The notes beneath the pieces are model-generated. The model saw nothing but the letters and a program-made list of their open reading frames with translations. It was not told the DNA's origin and searched no databases. A stretch of 55,983 bases of DNA, taken from assembly GCA_002968845.1 (NCBI GenBank), contig PVBG01000031.1, forward strand, positions 1 through 55,983. The letters are read 5' to 3'. This document shows, one piece after another, positions 9,098 to 16,851 of this stretch. Each line of letters begins with the position of its first letter. Position 1 is the first letter of the stretch. The position numbers and the translations under genes are program-made. The stretch is from Neorhizobium tomejilense. GTDB taxonomy: Bacteria; Pseudomonadota; Alphaproteobacteria; Rhizobiales; Rhizobiaceae.

Positions 9098-10009
9098 CTA
9101 GCCGTCGCCTATCCTTAATTCCGGCTCCTCGGCGCAAATCGCGGCGAGGAAATCGACGAATTGCCGCACTCGGGAGGGCATGCGCCGTCCGGCAACGGTA
9201 ACGGCGTTGATCGGAAAGAGCGGCGGCGCATGCTGGTCCAAAATTCGCACAACCTCGCCGGTGGCCAGCACATCCGTGAACAACCAGCTCGCGTGGTGGG
9301 CGATACCAAGGCCCGCGAGGACCGCGCCGCGGACATGCTCGGCGTCGTTCGTACGGAACGCTCCCCCACCGTCGACCGTGACCTGCCGGCCGTCTACCTC
9401 AAAACCCCACCCGATGATATCTCCCTGGTAGACATAGCTGATACGCTCGTGGGTGCGCAGTTCGTCCAGCGTCTGCGGCGTGCCGTGTTGGACAAGATAG
9501 CCGGCGGAGGCCAGGGTTATCATCCGCATGTCGCCGATATGTCGGGCGACAAGTGCCGAATCCGAAAGCCGACCGATACGGATCGCGACGTCTATTCCCT
9601 CCTCGATAAGGTCAACGTGCCGCCCGGAGACTTCCATCTCGATCGCGACGTCAGGGAACCGGTTCCTGAAATCCGCCAGCCGGGGAATAACGAACATCCT
9701 CCCGAATGCTGGCGAGAGGGTGACGCGGACCAGCCCCGAGGGGGCCGACTGCCCTTCAAGGACCCTCTCTTCGGTGAAGTCGATATCCTGAAGGATACGG
9801 ACGGTGGCCTCGTAATATTCCTGTCCTGCGGGCGTCACGGCAAGGGCACGCGAACTTCTCGCAAGGAGTTGCGTCCCGAGCCGCGCTTCGAGCGCAGCAA
9901 GCTGTTTGCTGACCGTCGGTTGGCTGACGTTCAGGTCTCGCGCTGCCTGCGAAAAGCTTCCGCTTTCGACGACGCGCACGAACATCCGCATCGCATCTAG
10001 CTTATCCAT
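9098..10009 (-). CDS. LysR-family regulator (divergent from GST)
   Basis: A 303-aa LysR regulator. The N-terminal HTH has FVRVVESGSFSQAARDLNVSQPTVSKQLAALEARLG-type sequence over residues 8-45, followed by the periplasmic-binding-like effector domain. It belongs to the widespread CrgA/YafC-like subgroup that often controls a neighbouring oxidoreductase or transferase. It is divergent from the glutathione S-transferase at 10196; the shared spacer holds two matching ATTCC-N5-GGAAT boxes. It faces the MDR gene tail to tail across 58 bases. Confidence 0.93.
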   Translation of the reverse strand: MDKLDAMRMFVRVVESGSFSQAARDLNVSQPTVSKQLAALEARLGTQLLARSSRALAVTPAGQEYYEATVRILQDIDFTEERVLEGQSAPSGLVRVTLSPAFGRMFVIPRLADFRNRFPDVAIEMEVSGRHVDLIEEGIDVAIRIGRLSDSALVARHIGDMRMITLASAGYLVQHGTPQTLDELRTHERISYVYQGDIIGWGFEVDGRQVTVDGGGAFRTNDAEHVRGAVLAGLGIAHHASWLFTDVLATGEVVRILDQHAPPLFPINAVTVAGRRMPSRVRQFVDFLAAICAEEPELRIGDG

Positions 10010-10083
10010 CAGTTTTATTCCGAACGAGACCGATCGAGCTGACTGAGCAAGTCATGACCCGGCGGCATGGAATACATCAATGA

Positions 10084-10140
10084 ATTCCAAAATGGAATAG
10101 ATGACATTCATAAGGCATGACTGCCATTCCCCAAGGGAAT
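10084..10140. promoter_or_regulatory. paired LysR boxes ATTCC-N5-GGAAT
   Basis: Two perfect inverted repeats with the same arms: ATTCCAAAATGGAAT (10084-10098) and ATTCCCCAAGGGAAT (10126-10140). Both fit the LysR T-N11-A rule. Their centres are 42 bases apart, four helical turns, as expected for a LysR tetramer contacting a recognition and an activation site. They sit between the lysR and GST start codons. Confidence 0.8.
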
Positions 10141-10195
10141 ATGAGACTCGACATTCGGTCGCCCTTTTACGGGCCCGGAACCGAAAGGAAGAGTT

Positions 10196-10867
10196 ATGAC
10201 AATCAAGATCTATGGCGATGCTGGCTCGGGCAGCTTGCGTCGCGTGAACGCCGCTGCGAAGATCATGAGCATTGAACTCGAACGCGTTAACGTTGACCTC
10301 TTCAAAGGTGAGAGCCAGACCGACGAGTTCAAATCACGTCTCAACCCCCACGGTCTGACGCCGGTCCTGGAGGATGGAGACACCATTCTCTGGGAATCTT
10401 CTGCGATCAATCTGTATCTCGCCAACAAGGTGAATTCGCCACTGGTCGGAACCACGCAGGAGGAGCGCTTCCAGGTGCTTCAGTGGATGTTCTGGTCGGG
10501 CGAGCAGTGGCGCACCTTCACCACCACCATCTTCGATGAGCGCGTGGGGAAGACGGTCATGGGCGTACCGAAGGACGAGTCCCTCATCAAATTTGCCGAG
10601 GGCAAGATCCGCGCTGCAGCGAAGGCACTCGACCGGCATCTTGAAGGCCGCAAGTTCATGGTCGGCAATGGGTTGACCTTTGCCGATATCGATATCGCGG
10701 CTCCCTTCTCCCAGGTCGATCGTGCAAAGTTTCCGTTCAAGGAATATCCAAACCTGGTCGCTTGGCACGACAATCTTCTCCAGTCGTTCCCGGCGTGGGC
10801 GGAGACGAAGGCTGAGGTTGACAACCGTATGGAAAGCTTCCTGGCGAGCGTCGGCGTGAAACTGTAA
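10196..10867 (+). CDS. glutathione S-transferase
   Basis: A 223-aa soluble GST. The N-terminal thioredoxin-like domain (residues 1-80) includes SGSLRR, the cis-Pro segment HGLTPVLEDG and the glutathione-gamma-Glu motif WESSAIN. The helical C-terminal domain contains GNGLTFADIDIAAPF. It has Ser/Thr-type rather than Cys-type active-site residues, so conjugation or peroxidase activity on electrophiles is plausible. The ATG at 10196 follows AAGGAAG. It is divergent from the LysR gene and most likely its target. Confidence 0.92.
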   Translation: MTIKIYGDAGSGSLRRVNAAAKIMSIELERVNVDLFKGESQTDEFKSRLNPHGLTPVLEDGDTILWESSAINLYLANKVNSPLVGTTQEERFQVLQWMFWSGEQWRTFTTTIFDERVGKTVMGVPKDESLIKFAEGKIRAAAKALDRHLEGRKFMVGNGLTFADIDIAAPFSQVDRAKFPFKEYPNLVAWHDNLLQSFPAWAETKAEVDNRMESFLASVGVKL

Positions 10868-10996
10868 TTTCTGGCCCTCTTGTCTGGCTGGCGCGCGCAT
10901 GAAGATGGTGCGCGCTGGCCGGAATCGCGACGATCCTGTCAGCGGCGCGGTGGGCGGCTTATGGCCACCGACCATCTCTCCAGCGTTCAAACCAGA

Positions 10997-11458
10997 TCAG
11001 CGTTCCTCGCCCACCGTCAGCGGCCAGTCGACCACGTAGTCTTCGAAATCTTCCACATCGACTTCGTTTTCGCTGACCGTGCGGCCGCGGGCGGAGATGC
11101 CGGCCTGGTGCACGGTGTTCGGATCGCCCGAAACCAGCGGATGCCACCAGTAGAGGTCCTCGCCGTCGCGGACGAGGCGATAACCGCAGGTCGGCGGCAG
11201 CCAGGCGATCTCGTTGACCGTCGTCGGGGTGAGCTGGATACAGTCCGGCACGGTCGCCTGGCGGTGCTGATAATCCTTGCAGCGACAGCTCTCCCCGTCG
11301 AGCAGACGGCAGGCGACGGAGGTGAAGACAACGTCGCCCGAGTCCCAGTCCTCGAGCTTGTTGAGACAACAGAGCCCGCAACCGTCGCACAGGCTTTCCC
11401 ATTCATTTTGGCTCAGCTGGTCGAGCCGCTTGGTCTTCCAGAAAGGTTCGTCGGTCAT
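10997..11458 (-). CDS. YcgN-family cysteine-cluster protein
   Basis: 153 aa from the ATG at 11458 (MTDEPFWKTKRLDQLSQ). It carries the CDGCGLCCLNKLED cluster, followed by further Cys in VACRLL and CRCKDY and the conserved YWWHPLVSGD segment, all typical of the UPF0260/YcgN family. The Cys pattern suggests a zinc or iron-sulfur site; the biochemical role is not established. An in-frame start 11 codons upstream is less likely. Its 3' end is 129 bases from the GST stop, tail to tail. Confidence 0.9.
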   Translation of the reverse strand: MTDEPFWKTKRLDQLSQNEWESLCDGCGLCCLNKLEDWDSGDVVFTSVACRLLDGESCRCKDYQHRQATVPDCIQLTPTTVNEIAWLPPTCGYRLVRDGEDLYWWHPLVSGDPNTVHQAGISARGRTVSENEVDVEDFEDYVVDWPLTVGEER

Positions 11459-11644
11459 CGTGGATATCACATTTGCGGCAGGGCGGAACAAATCCGCGCA
11501 TCTGCATTTTACCTGTTGCGATTTTGATATCGCGCATCAACCATTTGTCAGCTAAAGCTGATTAACGGTGAGAGGCTAGAGCTCTTGATCCCTTGAAGGG
11601 ACCGCGTCAAGCACAACTCATCGAAAGGGCGGGGAATTCCGAAG

Positions 11645-13858
11645 GTGCAGGACGAGCCAAAGTCATCCGACGACCGGCCGCGCGGCAAGCGCCACCTGCT
11701 GCTGCGCATCGATTCCTGGATCGATTCCACCGTCTGGAATCTCGGTTTCCGGCTCGGCGAGATCTGGGAGGAGATCACCATCTTCTTCCGCCGGTTTCGC
11801 GTGCGTGGCTGGAAACGCCTCGGCTTCGAACTCGCCGGCGAGGCGATGACCCTGGGCACCGCGGGTTTCGTGGTGCTCTTGGCGCTCGCCCAGCCCGCTT
11901 TCGAGGAAACCCACGAGGACTGGCGCAACCGTGGCGATTTCGCGGTCACCTTCCTCGACCGCTACGGCAACATCATCGGCCATCGCGGCATCATCCATGA
12001 AGACTCCGTGCCGATCGACGAATTGCCGGACCACCTGATCAAGGCGGTGCTGGCGACCGAGGACCGCCGCTTCTTCGACCATTTCGGCATCGACTTCTTC
12101 GGCCTTGCCCGCGCCATGAGCGAAAACGCCAAGGCCGGCGGCGTCGTGCAGGGCGGCTCGACGCTCACCCAGCAGCTTGCCAAGAACCTGTTCCTCACCA
12201 ACGAACGGTCGATCGAACGCAAGATCAAGGAAGCCTTCCTGTCGCTGTGGCTGGAAGCCAATCTCTCCAAGAAGGAGATCCTGTCGCTCTATCTCGACCG
12301 CGCCTATATGGGCGGCGGCACGTTCGGGGCAGCGGCCGCGGCACAATTCTATTTCGGCAAGAACATCGCGGAAGTGAACCTTGCCGAGAGCGCCATGCTC
12401 GCCGGCCTGTTCAAGGCGCCGGCCAAATATGCGCCGCATGTCAACCTGCCGGCTGCCCGCGCCCGCGCCAACGAAGTGCTCTCCAACCTCGTACAGAGCG
12501 GGATGATGACCGAAGGCCAGGTGATCGCCGCCCGCCGCGGCCCGGCGACCGTTGTCGACCGCGCCGACGTCAAGGCCCCGGACTATTTCCTCGACTGGGC
12601 CTTCGACGAAGTGCAGCGGCTGGCCTCGGCCGGCAAGTTCCACGAACATTCGGTCGTGGTGCGCACGACGATCGACATGGGCCTGCAGCAGGCCTCGGAA
12701 TCGGCGGTGGAATCGAGCCTCCGCGAATATGGCGAGAGCTTCAAGGTGAAGCAGGGGGCCCTGGTGATGATCGAGAACGGCGGGGCCGTGCGCGCCATGG
12801 TCGGCGGCCGCGACTACGGCGAAAGCCAGTTCAACCGCGCCGCCAAGGCGCTGCGCCAGCCGGGCTCGTCCTTCAAGCTCTATACCTATTCGGCGGCGAT
12901 GGAGAACGGCTTCAAGCCGGAATCGACGATTTCAGACGCGCCGATCACCTGGAACGGCTGGTCCCCACAGAACTACGCGCGCTCCTACAAGGGCAAGGTG
13001 ACGCTGCTGTCGGCCATGGCGCAGTCGCTCAATACCGTGCCGGTCAGGCTCGCCAAGGACTATCTGGGCACCGACGTGATCGTCAAGACCGCCAAGGCCT
13101 TCGGTGTCGAAACGCCGCTCAGGAAGGACAAGACCATCCCGCTCGGCACGTCGGAAATGACGGTGCTCGACCAGGCGACGGGCTACGCCGTGATGCCGGC
13201 CGGCGGCATGGAATCGCGCCGCCACGGCATCGAGCAGGTTCTCGGCTACGGCGGCGACGTGCTCTACGACTTCAACCGGGACGAACGGCCGGCCAAGCGC
13301 GTGCTCTCCGAGCAGGCGACATCGTCGATGAACCGCATCCTGACGCAGATCCCGGTGATCGGCACGGCCCGCAGGGCGGCGCTCGACGGCGGCATCGTCA
13401 CGGCCGGCAAGACCGGTACCTCGCAGAGCTATCGCGACGCCTGGTTCATCGGGTTTACCGGCAATTACACGACCGCGGTCTGGTTCGGTAACGACGACTT
13501 CACCTCGATGGACAACATGACCGGCGGCTCGCTGCCGGCCTCGACCTTCAAGACAGTGATGGACTATGCCCACCAGGGCATCGAGCTGCGCGCCATTCCC
13601 GGCATCGACAACCCGCTACCGACCGGGGACCACAAGGGCAACGCCGTCGCCAAGAAGAAGGACGGCACCCCCGATACCGGATTGCAGGCGCTCATCCGCC
13701 CGCGTTCCCTGTCGGCCGAGTCCACCCGGCTGCTGCGGCAGATCGCCGGAAAGCTGAAAGAAGCCGGGCGGCTCGGACCTGCCACCGCCAAGGTGGCCGA
13801 CAAGACCGCGACGGGATCGCTCGCCGAGGCGACGGCCGTCAGTTCCAGAAACCCCTGA
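11645..13858 (+). CDS. bifunctional penicillin-binding protein (GT51 transglycosylase plus transpeptidase)
   Basis: A 737-aa class A PBP that polymerises and cross-links peptidoglycan. It has a cytosolic N-terminus of ~64 residues and a membrane anchor at about 65-84. The GT51 domain has EDRRFFDHFGID (Glu139), QGGSTLTQQLAKNLF (169-183) and RKIKEAFLSLWLE. The transpeptidase domain has SSFK (Ser408, Lys411), SLNT and KTGTS (589-593). The length is typical of the shorter PBP1A/1C-like proteins in rhizobia, which keep several paralogues. The start codon is GTG at 11645. The 3' end overlaps the convergent gene at 13839 by 20 bases. Confidence 0.94.
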   Translation: MQDEPKSSDDRPRGKRHLLLRIDSWIDSTVWNLGFRLGEIWEEITIFFRRFRVRGWKRLGFELAGEAMTLGTAGFVVLLALAQPAFEETHEDWRNRGDFAVTFLDRYGNIIGHRGIIHEDSVPIDELPDHLIKAVLATEDRRFFDHFGIDFFGLARAMSENAKAGGVVQGGSTLTQQLAKNLFLTNERSIERKIKEAFLSLWLEANLSKKEILSLYLDRAYMGGGTFGAAAAAQFYFGKNIAEVNLAESAMLAGLFKAPAKYAPHVNLPAARARANEVLSNLVQSGMMTEGQVIAARRGPATVVDRADVKAPDYFLDWAFDEVQRLASAGKFHEHSVVVRTTIDMGLQQASESAVESSLREYGESFKVKQGALVMIENGGAVRAMVGGRDYGESQFNRAAKALRQPGSSFKLYTYSAAMENGFKPESTISDAPITWNGWSPQNYARSYKGKVTLLSAMAQSLNTVPVRLAKDYLGTDVIVKTAKAFGVETPLRKDKTIPLGTSEMTVLDQATGYAVMPAGGMESRRHGIEQVLGYGGDVLYDFNRDERPAKRVLSEQATSSMNRILTQIPVIGTARRAALDGGIVTAGKTGTSQSYRDAWFIGFTGNYTTAVWFGNDDFTSMDNMTGGSLPASTFKTVMDYAHQGIELRAIPGIDNPLPTGDHKGNAVAKKKDGTPDTGLQALIRPRSLSAESTRLLRQIAGKLKEAGRLGPATAKVADKTATGSLAEATAVSSRNP

Positions 13859-14318
13859 CCCCCTGGCTTCCGAGCTTGCCGCGCATGGTCGCGGCGACGC
13901 AGAGCGCAGTCACGCCTTCGTGCAGGCCGCCCTCGGTCAGCTTGCCGAAGGCGATCCGGTCCCGCTCCGACAGGCCGCCGCCGGCCTGCGAAAGCCAGGC
14001 ACGGAATTCCGCGCTGCGCTCGGCCTGCCCCACCTCCTGCCCCATCAGGTCGAAAAAGCGGATATAGCTGTCGACCGCGAGGTTCTTGACCGGCGGGCTC
14101 GTCCAGCCCTCCCGCGCCGGCTGGGGAAGGCAGATCTCGATACCGTCGACGATGGCGCGGCGCGCCTCCGTCGGCTGGCTTTCGGTCAGCGTCATGAAAT
14201 CGAGGGAAATGTCCTTCGGGGTCGAAGGCCCCGGCGCCGGTTTCAGGTGGTAATAGGCACCCGAAAATCCAGCAGCCACGGCTATCAATGCACCGGTCGC
14301 CATCATCCATGCTCTCAT
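13839..14318 (-). CDS. hypothetical membrane-anchored protein
   Basis: 159 aa from the ATG at 14318, which has GGAG about 10 bases upstream; the longer in-frame reading is not needed. Residues 1-24 (MRAWMMATGALIAVAAGF) form a signal anchor. The rest is a soluble, probably periplasmic domain with two Cys (EICLPQ and TALCVAA) that could form a disulfide. I do not recognise the family. Its last 20 bases overlap the end of the convergent PBP gene, so the two messages have complementary 3' ends. Confidence 0.7.
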   Translation of the reverse strand: MRAWMMATGALIAVAAGFSGAYYHLKPAPGPSTPKDISLDFMTLTESQPTEARRAIVDGIEICLPQPAREGWTSPPVKNLAVDSYIRFFDLMGQEVGQAERSAEFRAWLSQAGGGLSERDRIAFGKLTEGGLHEGVTALCVAATMRGKLGSQGVRGFWN

Positions 14319-14664
14319 CGTCTCTGCTCCGGAACGTCGTCGCAGACACGGTAGCCAAGGAATGAACCGGGCAAGGTACAGGCGGTTTTTAGTCACAGGA
14401 ACCGCTCGAATCAACCTTATCAAAGGGTTAACCCTAAAATCACCCCTGTTTAGGAATGGCACGCAAAGGCCCTGGATGACCGATCCCGGCACAGGCAGCG
14501 GGCCTCTCGCCGCCGATCCGGCGGGGATCGGAGGAAGGACGGCGGGCGTCTTACGGCAGATTTATAGGGAGTGATTCGGCCTCGTGCCGAAGTCATGGGG
14601 ACGGGCGTGCCGAAAAGACACGCACACCCGTTGCTTCAGTGGAAACAATGCTGGCCTTGAGAGA
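14319..14664. other. intergenic region, no gene found
   Basis: 346 bases between the hypothetical gene start and the end of higA. It contains a small hairpin TTCGGC-N5-GCCGAA (14575-14591) without a T tract. No convincing coding frame or promoter is visible. Confidence 0.5.
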
Positions 14665-14985
14665 TCAGGCTGCGCGCGGCTCGATGCTGTTCAGGGCGTC
14701 ACCCAGTTCGCGGCGCCGCTGCATCAGGTCGTAGTCCGCCTGGAGGCCGAGGAAAAAACCCTCGGACATGCCAAAATAACGAGCCAGCCTGAGATCGGTA
14801 TCGGCGGAGATCGACCGCTTGGCGAGCACGATCTCGTTGATCCGGCGCGGCGGCACGCCTATGGCACGCGCCAGTCCGTTCTGGCTGAGCCCCATGGGTT
14901 TCAGGAAATCCTCCAGCAGGATTTCTCCCGGATGCGGGTTCGGGAGCCATTCGGTCTCAACCATGGTAGTCGACGATTTCGACAT
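14665..14985 (-). CDS. higA: HigA-type antitoxin (XRE-family HTH)
   Basis: A 106-aa antitoxin. The HTH core is PGEILLEDFLKPMGLSQN, then ARAIGVPPRRINEIVL and RLARYFGMSEGFFLGLQ, the standard HigA/VapI signature. It neutralises HigB and binds the operon promoter. The start at 14985 is supported by a strong AAGGAGG (14994-15000) eight bases upstream, inside higB; a second ATG at 14964 lacks this. It overlaps the end of higB by 29 bases, giving the toxin-first order usual for higBA. Confidence 0.94.
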   Translation of the reverse strand: MSKSSTTMVETEWLPNPHPGEILLEDFLKPMGLSQNGLARAIGVPPRRINEIVLAKRSISADTDLRLARYFGMSEGFFLGLQADYDLMQRRRELGDALNSIEPRAA

Positions 14986-15241
14986 GGGCCGGCCCTCCTT
15001 CGGTCCAGATGAAACAAATACGCCATTGATCGTTGATGCAGATCGAGAACTGCCCCGAACGGTCGCCTTTCAAGGCTTCAAGGCGGTTTCCGGGCGGAAT
15101 GCGCAAGTCCGACAACGCGCGTGCCTGATTGAGAAGACGCAGCTTTCTCAGCGCAACCGACTGCATATCCGGGGGCAATTTCCGGCTTTTCCTGCCGGAC
15201 CAAATCCGCTCGGCTTCGCGATCCGCAAAATCCCCGATCAT
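14957..15241 (-). CDS. higB: HigB-type toxin (RelE/ParE-like mRNA interferase)
   Basis: A 94-aa toxin starting MIGDFADREAERIWSG at 15241. It has the HigB landmarks: LPPDMQSVALRKLRLL, the loop LRIPPGNRLEAL, then GQFSICINDQWRICF and a terminal VEIVDYHG. Members cleave mRNA on the ribosome. The start at 15241 lies only seven bases after a -10 hexamer (15248-15253), so the transcript may be leaderless; no ribosome site is seen. A reading that begins at 15304 would run through the promoter and is rejected. Confidence 0.94.
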   Translation of the reverse strand: MIGDFADREAERIWSGRKSRKLPPDMQSVALRKLRLLNQARALSDLRIPPGNRLEALKGDRSGQFSICINDQWRICFIWTEGGPAHVEIVDYHG

Positions 15242-15247
15242 GTGAAG

Positions 15248-15276
15248 ACTATAACGCAATGCGTTATAGCGTGCAA
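15248..15276 (-). promoter_or_regulatory. higBA promoter with HigA operator in the spacer
   Basis: On the minus strand, TTGCAC (15271-15276), a 17-base spacer and TATAGT (15248-15253) form a near-consensus promoter. A perfect 21-base palindrome, arms CTATAACGCA and TGCGTTATAG (15249-15269), fills the spacer and overlaps the -10. HigA bound here would block RNA polymerase directly, giving autorepression. The higB ATG begins at the expected transcription start. Confidence 0.88.
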
Positions 15277-15366
15277 CGGGTCCGGGTTTCGCCGGCAGGC
15301 CCATTCCTTCGCAATAGAATCAATGCTAACCCTCTGGCACAGCTGTCCGAGGGCCAAAGCAAACCC

Positions 15367-15960
15367 GTGTTCCGTGTTCCCTTCCTCATCGCGATCGCGC
15401 TCACCATCGCCTTCGGCGGCGGGATATGGTCCACCCTCGTGGCACTGGATGCCACGATCGGTTTCGGTGCGATCAAGCTCGGCTCGTGGGAAGCCTTTCC
15501 TGACGCGCAGACCGCGCAGGCGGACCCTTACGCGAAATCGCACCGGGCGAGCGCCGGCAAACTCATCTACGCGAGCGCCGAGGGCCTCACCTTCATCGCT
15601 TCGGTAGACCAGGCCGGCGAGCGACTGACCGGAAACTGCTCCTATCGCCTCACCGGCCACACGCCGCCGGCGCGTTTCTGGACGCTGTTTGCCGCAGCTC
15701 CTGGCGCCGCCCCGCCCTCGGCGCAATCGGACCTGCCGACCGCGCTCAATTCGCGCATCGTGCTGCGCAACAGCAGCAGCGACGGCGGTTTCGACATCGC
15801 GATTTCCGCAACCGCCAAGCCGGGCAACTGGCTGGCGGTCACGACGCCCGGCGTGTTCCGGCTGACGCTGACGCTGTTCGACACGCCGACGGCCGGCAGC
15901 TCCGGGCTGATCGACCTTACCATGCCGCGCATCGAGAAGACCGGGTGCGGCAATGTCTAG
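15367..15960 (+). CDS. DUF1214 domain protein
   Basis: 197 aa from a GTG at 15367 (FRVPFLIAIALTIAFGGGIW follows). It has an N-terminal membrane anchor at residues 2-22, then a soluble domain with the DUF1214 features IGFGAIKLGSWEAFP, ERLTGNCSYRLTG and LPTALNSRIVLRNSSSD. DUF1214 and DUF1254 occur together, fused or adjacent, and the next gene is DUF1254. Function is unknown. The frame is open upstream to 15259, but that would run into the higB promoter palindrome and add a non-conserved tail, so the GTG is preferred. Confidence 0.85.
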   Translation: MFRVPFLIAIALTIAFGGGIWSTLVALDATIGFGAIKLGSWEAFPDAQTAQADPYAKSHRASAGKLIYASAEGLTFIASVDQAGERLTGNCSYRLTGHTPPARFWTLFAAAPGAAPPSAQSDLPTALNSRIVLRNSSSDGGFDIAISATAKPGNWLAVTTPGVFRLTLTLFDTPTAGSSGLIDLTMPRIEKTGCGNV

Positions 15961-16660
15961 AAGTCTTGGGTTCGGAAGTCCGCGATTTAGACGCCTTGGG
16001 TTTAGACGCCTGGGGTTTGGAAGTCTGCGCGCGAGAGGTTTGGGATTGGGCTCGAGGGACTTCGCGTCCCGGAATGCCGGTTCCCGGGGTTTTGCGCTGA
16101 AGGTTCTGCTGGCGGTGATCACCGGGCTCGTCGGTGCGGCGCTGCTGCACCTGATCATCGTGCTGGCGCTGCCCGATTTCAGCGAGCGCGACGCCTATAC
16201 GCGGGTGCTGGCGGAAGGCGAGATCTATCGTTTCTACCGGCTGGGGGAGAAGCCGGACCGGGCCGGGCTTTCCAAGGACGATCCGTTCGTCGATGCGACG
16301 GTCTGCGCCTTCGATATCTCTGAGGGACCGGTGAGGCTGACGGCCGCCAATGGCGGCGTGCCCTTCTGGTCGCTCGGCGTCTACGACCAGTCGTCCAACG
16401 AGGTGTTCAGCATCAATGACCGGACGTCGGCCGGCGGCGTGCTGGATGTGGTGATCGCGTCGCCGATGCAGCTGACGGCATTGCGCAAGGCGCTGCCGCA
16501 GGCGGTTTCGCAGTCGATCCTGGTGGAAGCACGGGCGGAGGAGGGATATGTGGTCTTGAGAAGTCTCGTCCCGCAACCGAGCTTTGCGGGTATCGTGTCG
16601 CAATTCCTGAACCAGGCTACCTGCGCGCCCTTCGAATGGCGCTCCCGAAGCCGGTTCTGA
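15953..16660 (+). CDS. DUF1254 domain protein
   Basis: 235 aa. The conserved part begins near residue 46 with FALKVLLAVITGLVGAALL (membrane anchor), then FSERDAYTRVLAEGEIYRFY and FDISEGPVRLTAANGGVPFWSL. It starts inside the DUF1214 gene with an 8-base overlap, so the pair is co-translated. The first ~45 residues are odd: low-complexity, Arg/Gly/Leu-rich and built from 15-base tandem DNA repeats (RRLGF RRLGF). They appear to be an extension in front of the usual start. Confidence 0.82.
   Translation: MSRSLGFGSPRFRRLGFRRLGFGSLRARGLGLGSRDFASRNAGSRGFALKVLLAVITGLVGAALLHLIIVLALPDFSERDAYTRVLAEGEIYRFYRLGEKPDRAGLSKDDPFVDATVCAFDISEGPVRLTAANGGVPFWSLGVYDQSSNEVFSINDRTSAGGVLDVVIASPMQLTALRKALPQAVSQSILVEARAEEGYVVLRSLVPQPSFAGIVSQFLNQATCAPFEWRSRSRF
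15986..16015 (+). repeat. 15-base tandem repeat in the DUF1254 gene 5' end
   Basis: TTTAGACGCCTTGGG (15986-16000) is followed directly by TTTAGACGCCTGGGG (16001-16015). Related GGAAGTC and TTGGG segments lie on both sides (15961-15985 and 16016-16050). The period is five codons, so the frame is kept. Confidence 0.75.
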
Positions 16661-16674
16661 TCTCCGTTTGCCGA

Positions 16675-16851
16675 CTATTCGGCACGCACCGCGTGGTTTT
16701 CAGCCTTGCGGTCGCCAAAATCCTCGAAACGTTCGTATCGCACGCCGGTGAACAGCAGAACCTGTCCGGCGTTGTCGCTTTCGCCGATCCTGATCTGCGG
16801 CCGGCGCGCATGCTCGCTGCGCCATCTGTTCAGTATTACGATCTCTGCCAT
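16675..16851 (-). CDS. small conserved-looking protein of 58 aa
   Basis: A short frame beginning MAEIVILNRWRSEHARRPQ and ending HAVRAE. It is hydrophilic with no membrane segment. The ATG at 16851 has GGAG six bases upstream. The codon use matches neighbouring genes: the third positions are mostly G or C. The product resembles small hypothetical proteins annotated in rhizobia, but I cannot name a family. It stands alone, 14 bases from the end of the convergent DUF1254 gene. Confidence 0.72.
   Translation of the reverse strand: MAEIVILNRWRSEHARRPQIRIGESDNAGQVLLFTGVRYERFEDFGDRKAENHAVRAE

Noticed and set aside
15259..15366. Upstream extension of the DUF1214 gene
   Set aside because: It would place the start codon inside the higB promoter palindrome and add residues that do not fit the family; the GTG at 15367 is preferred.
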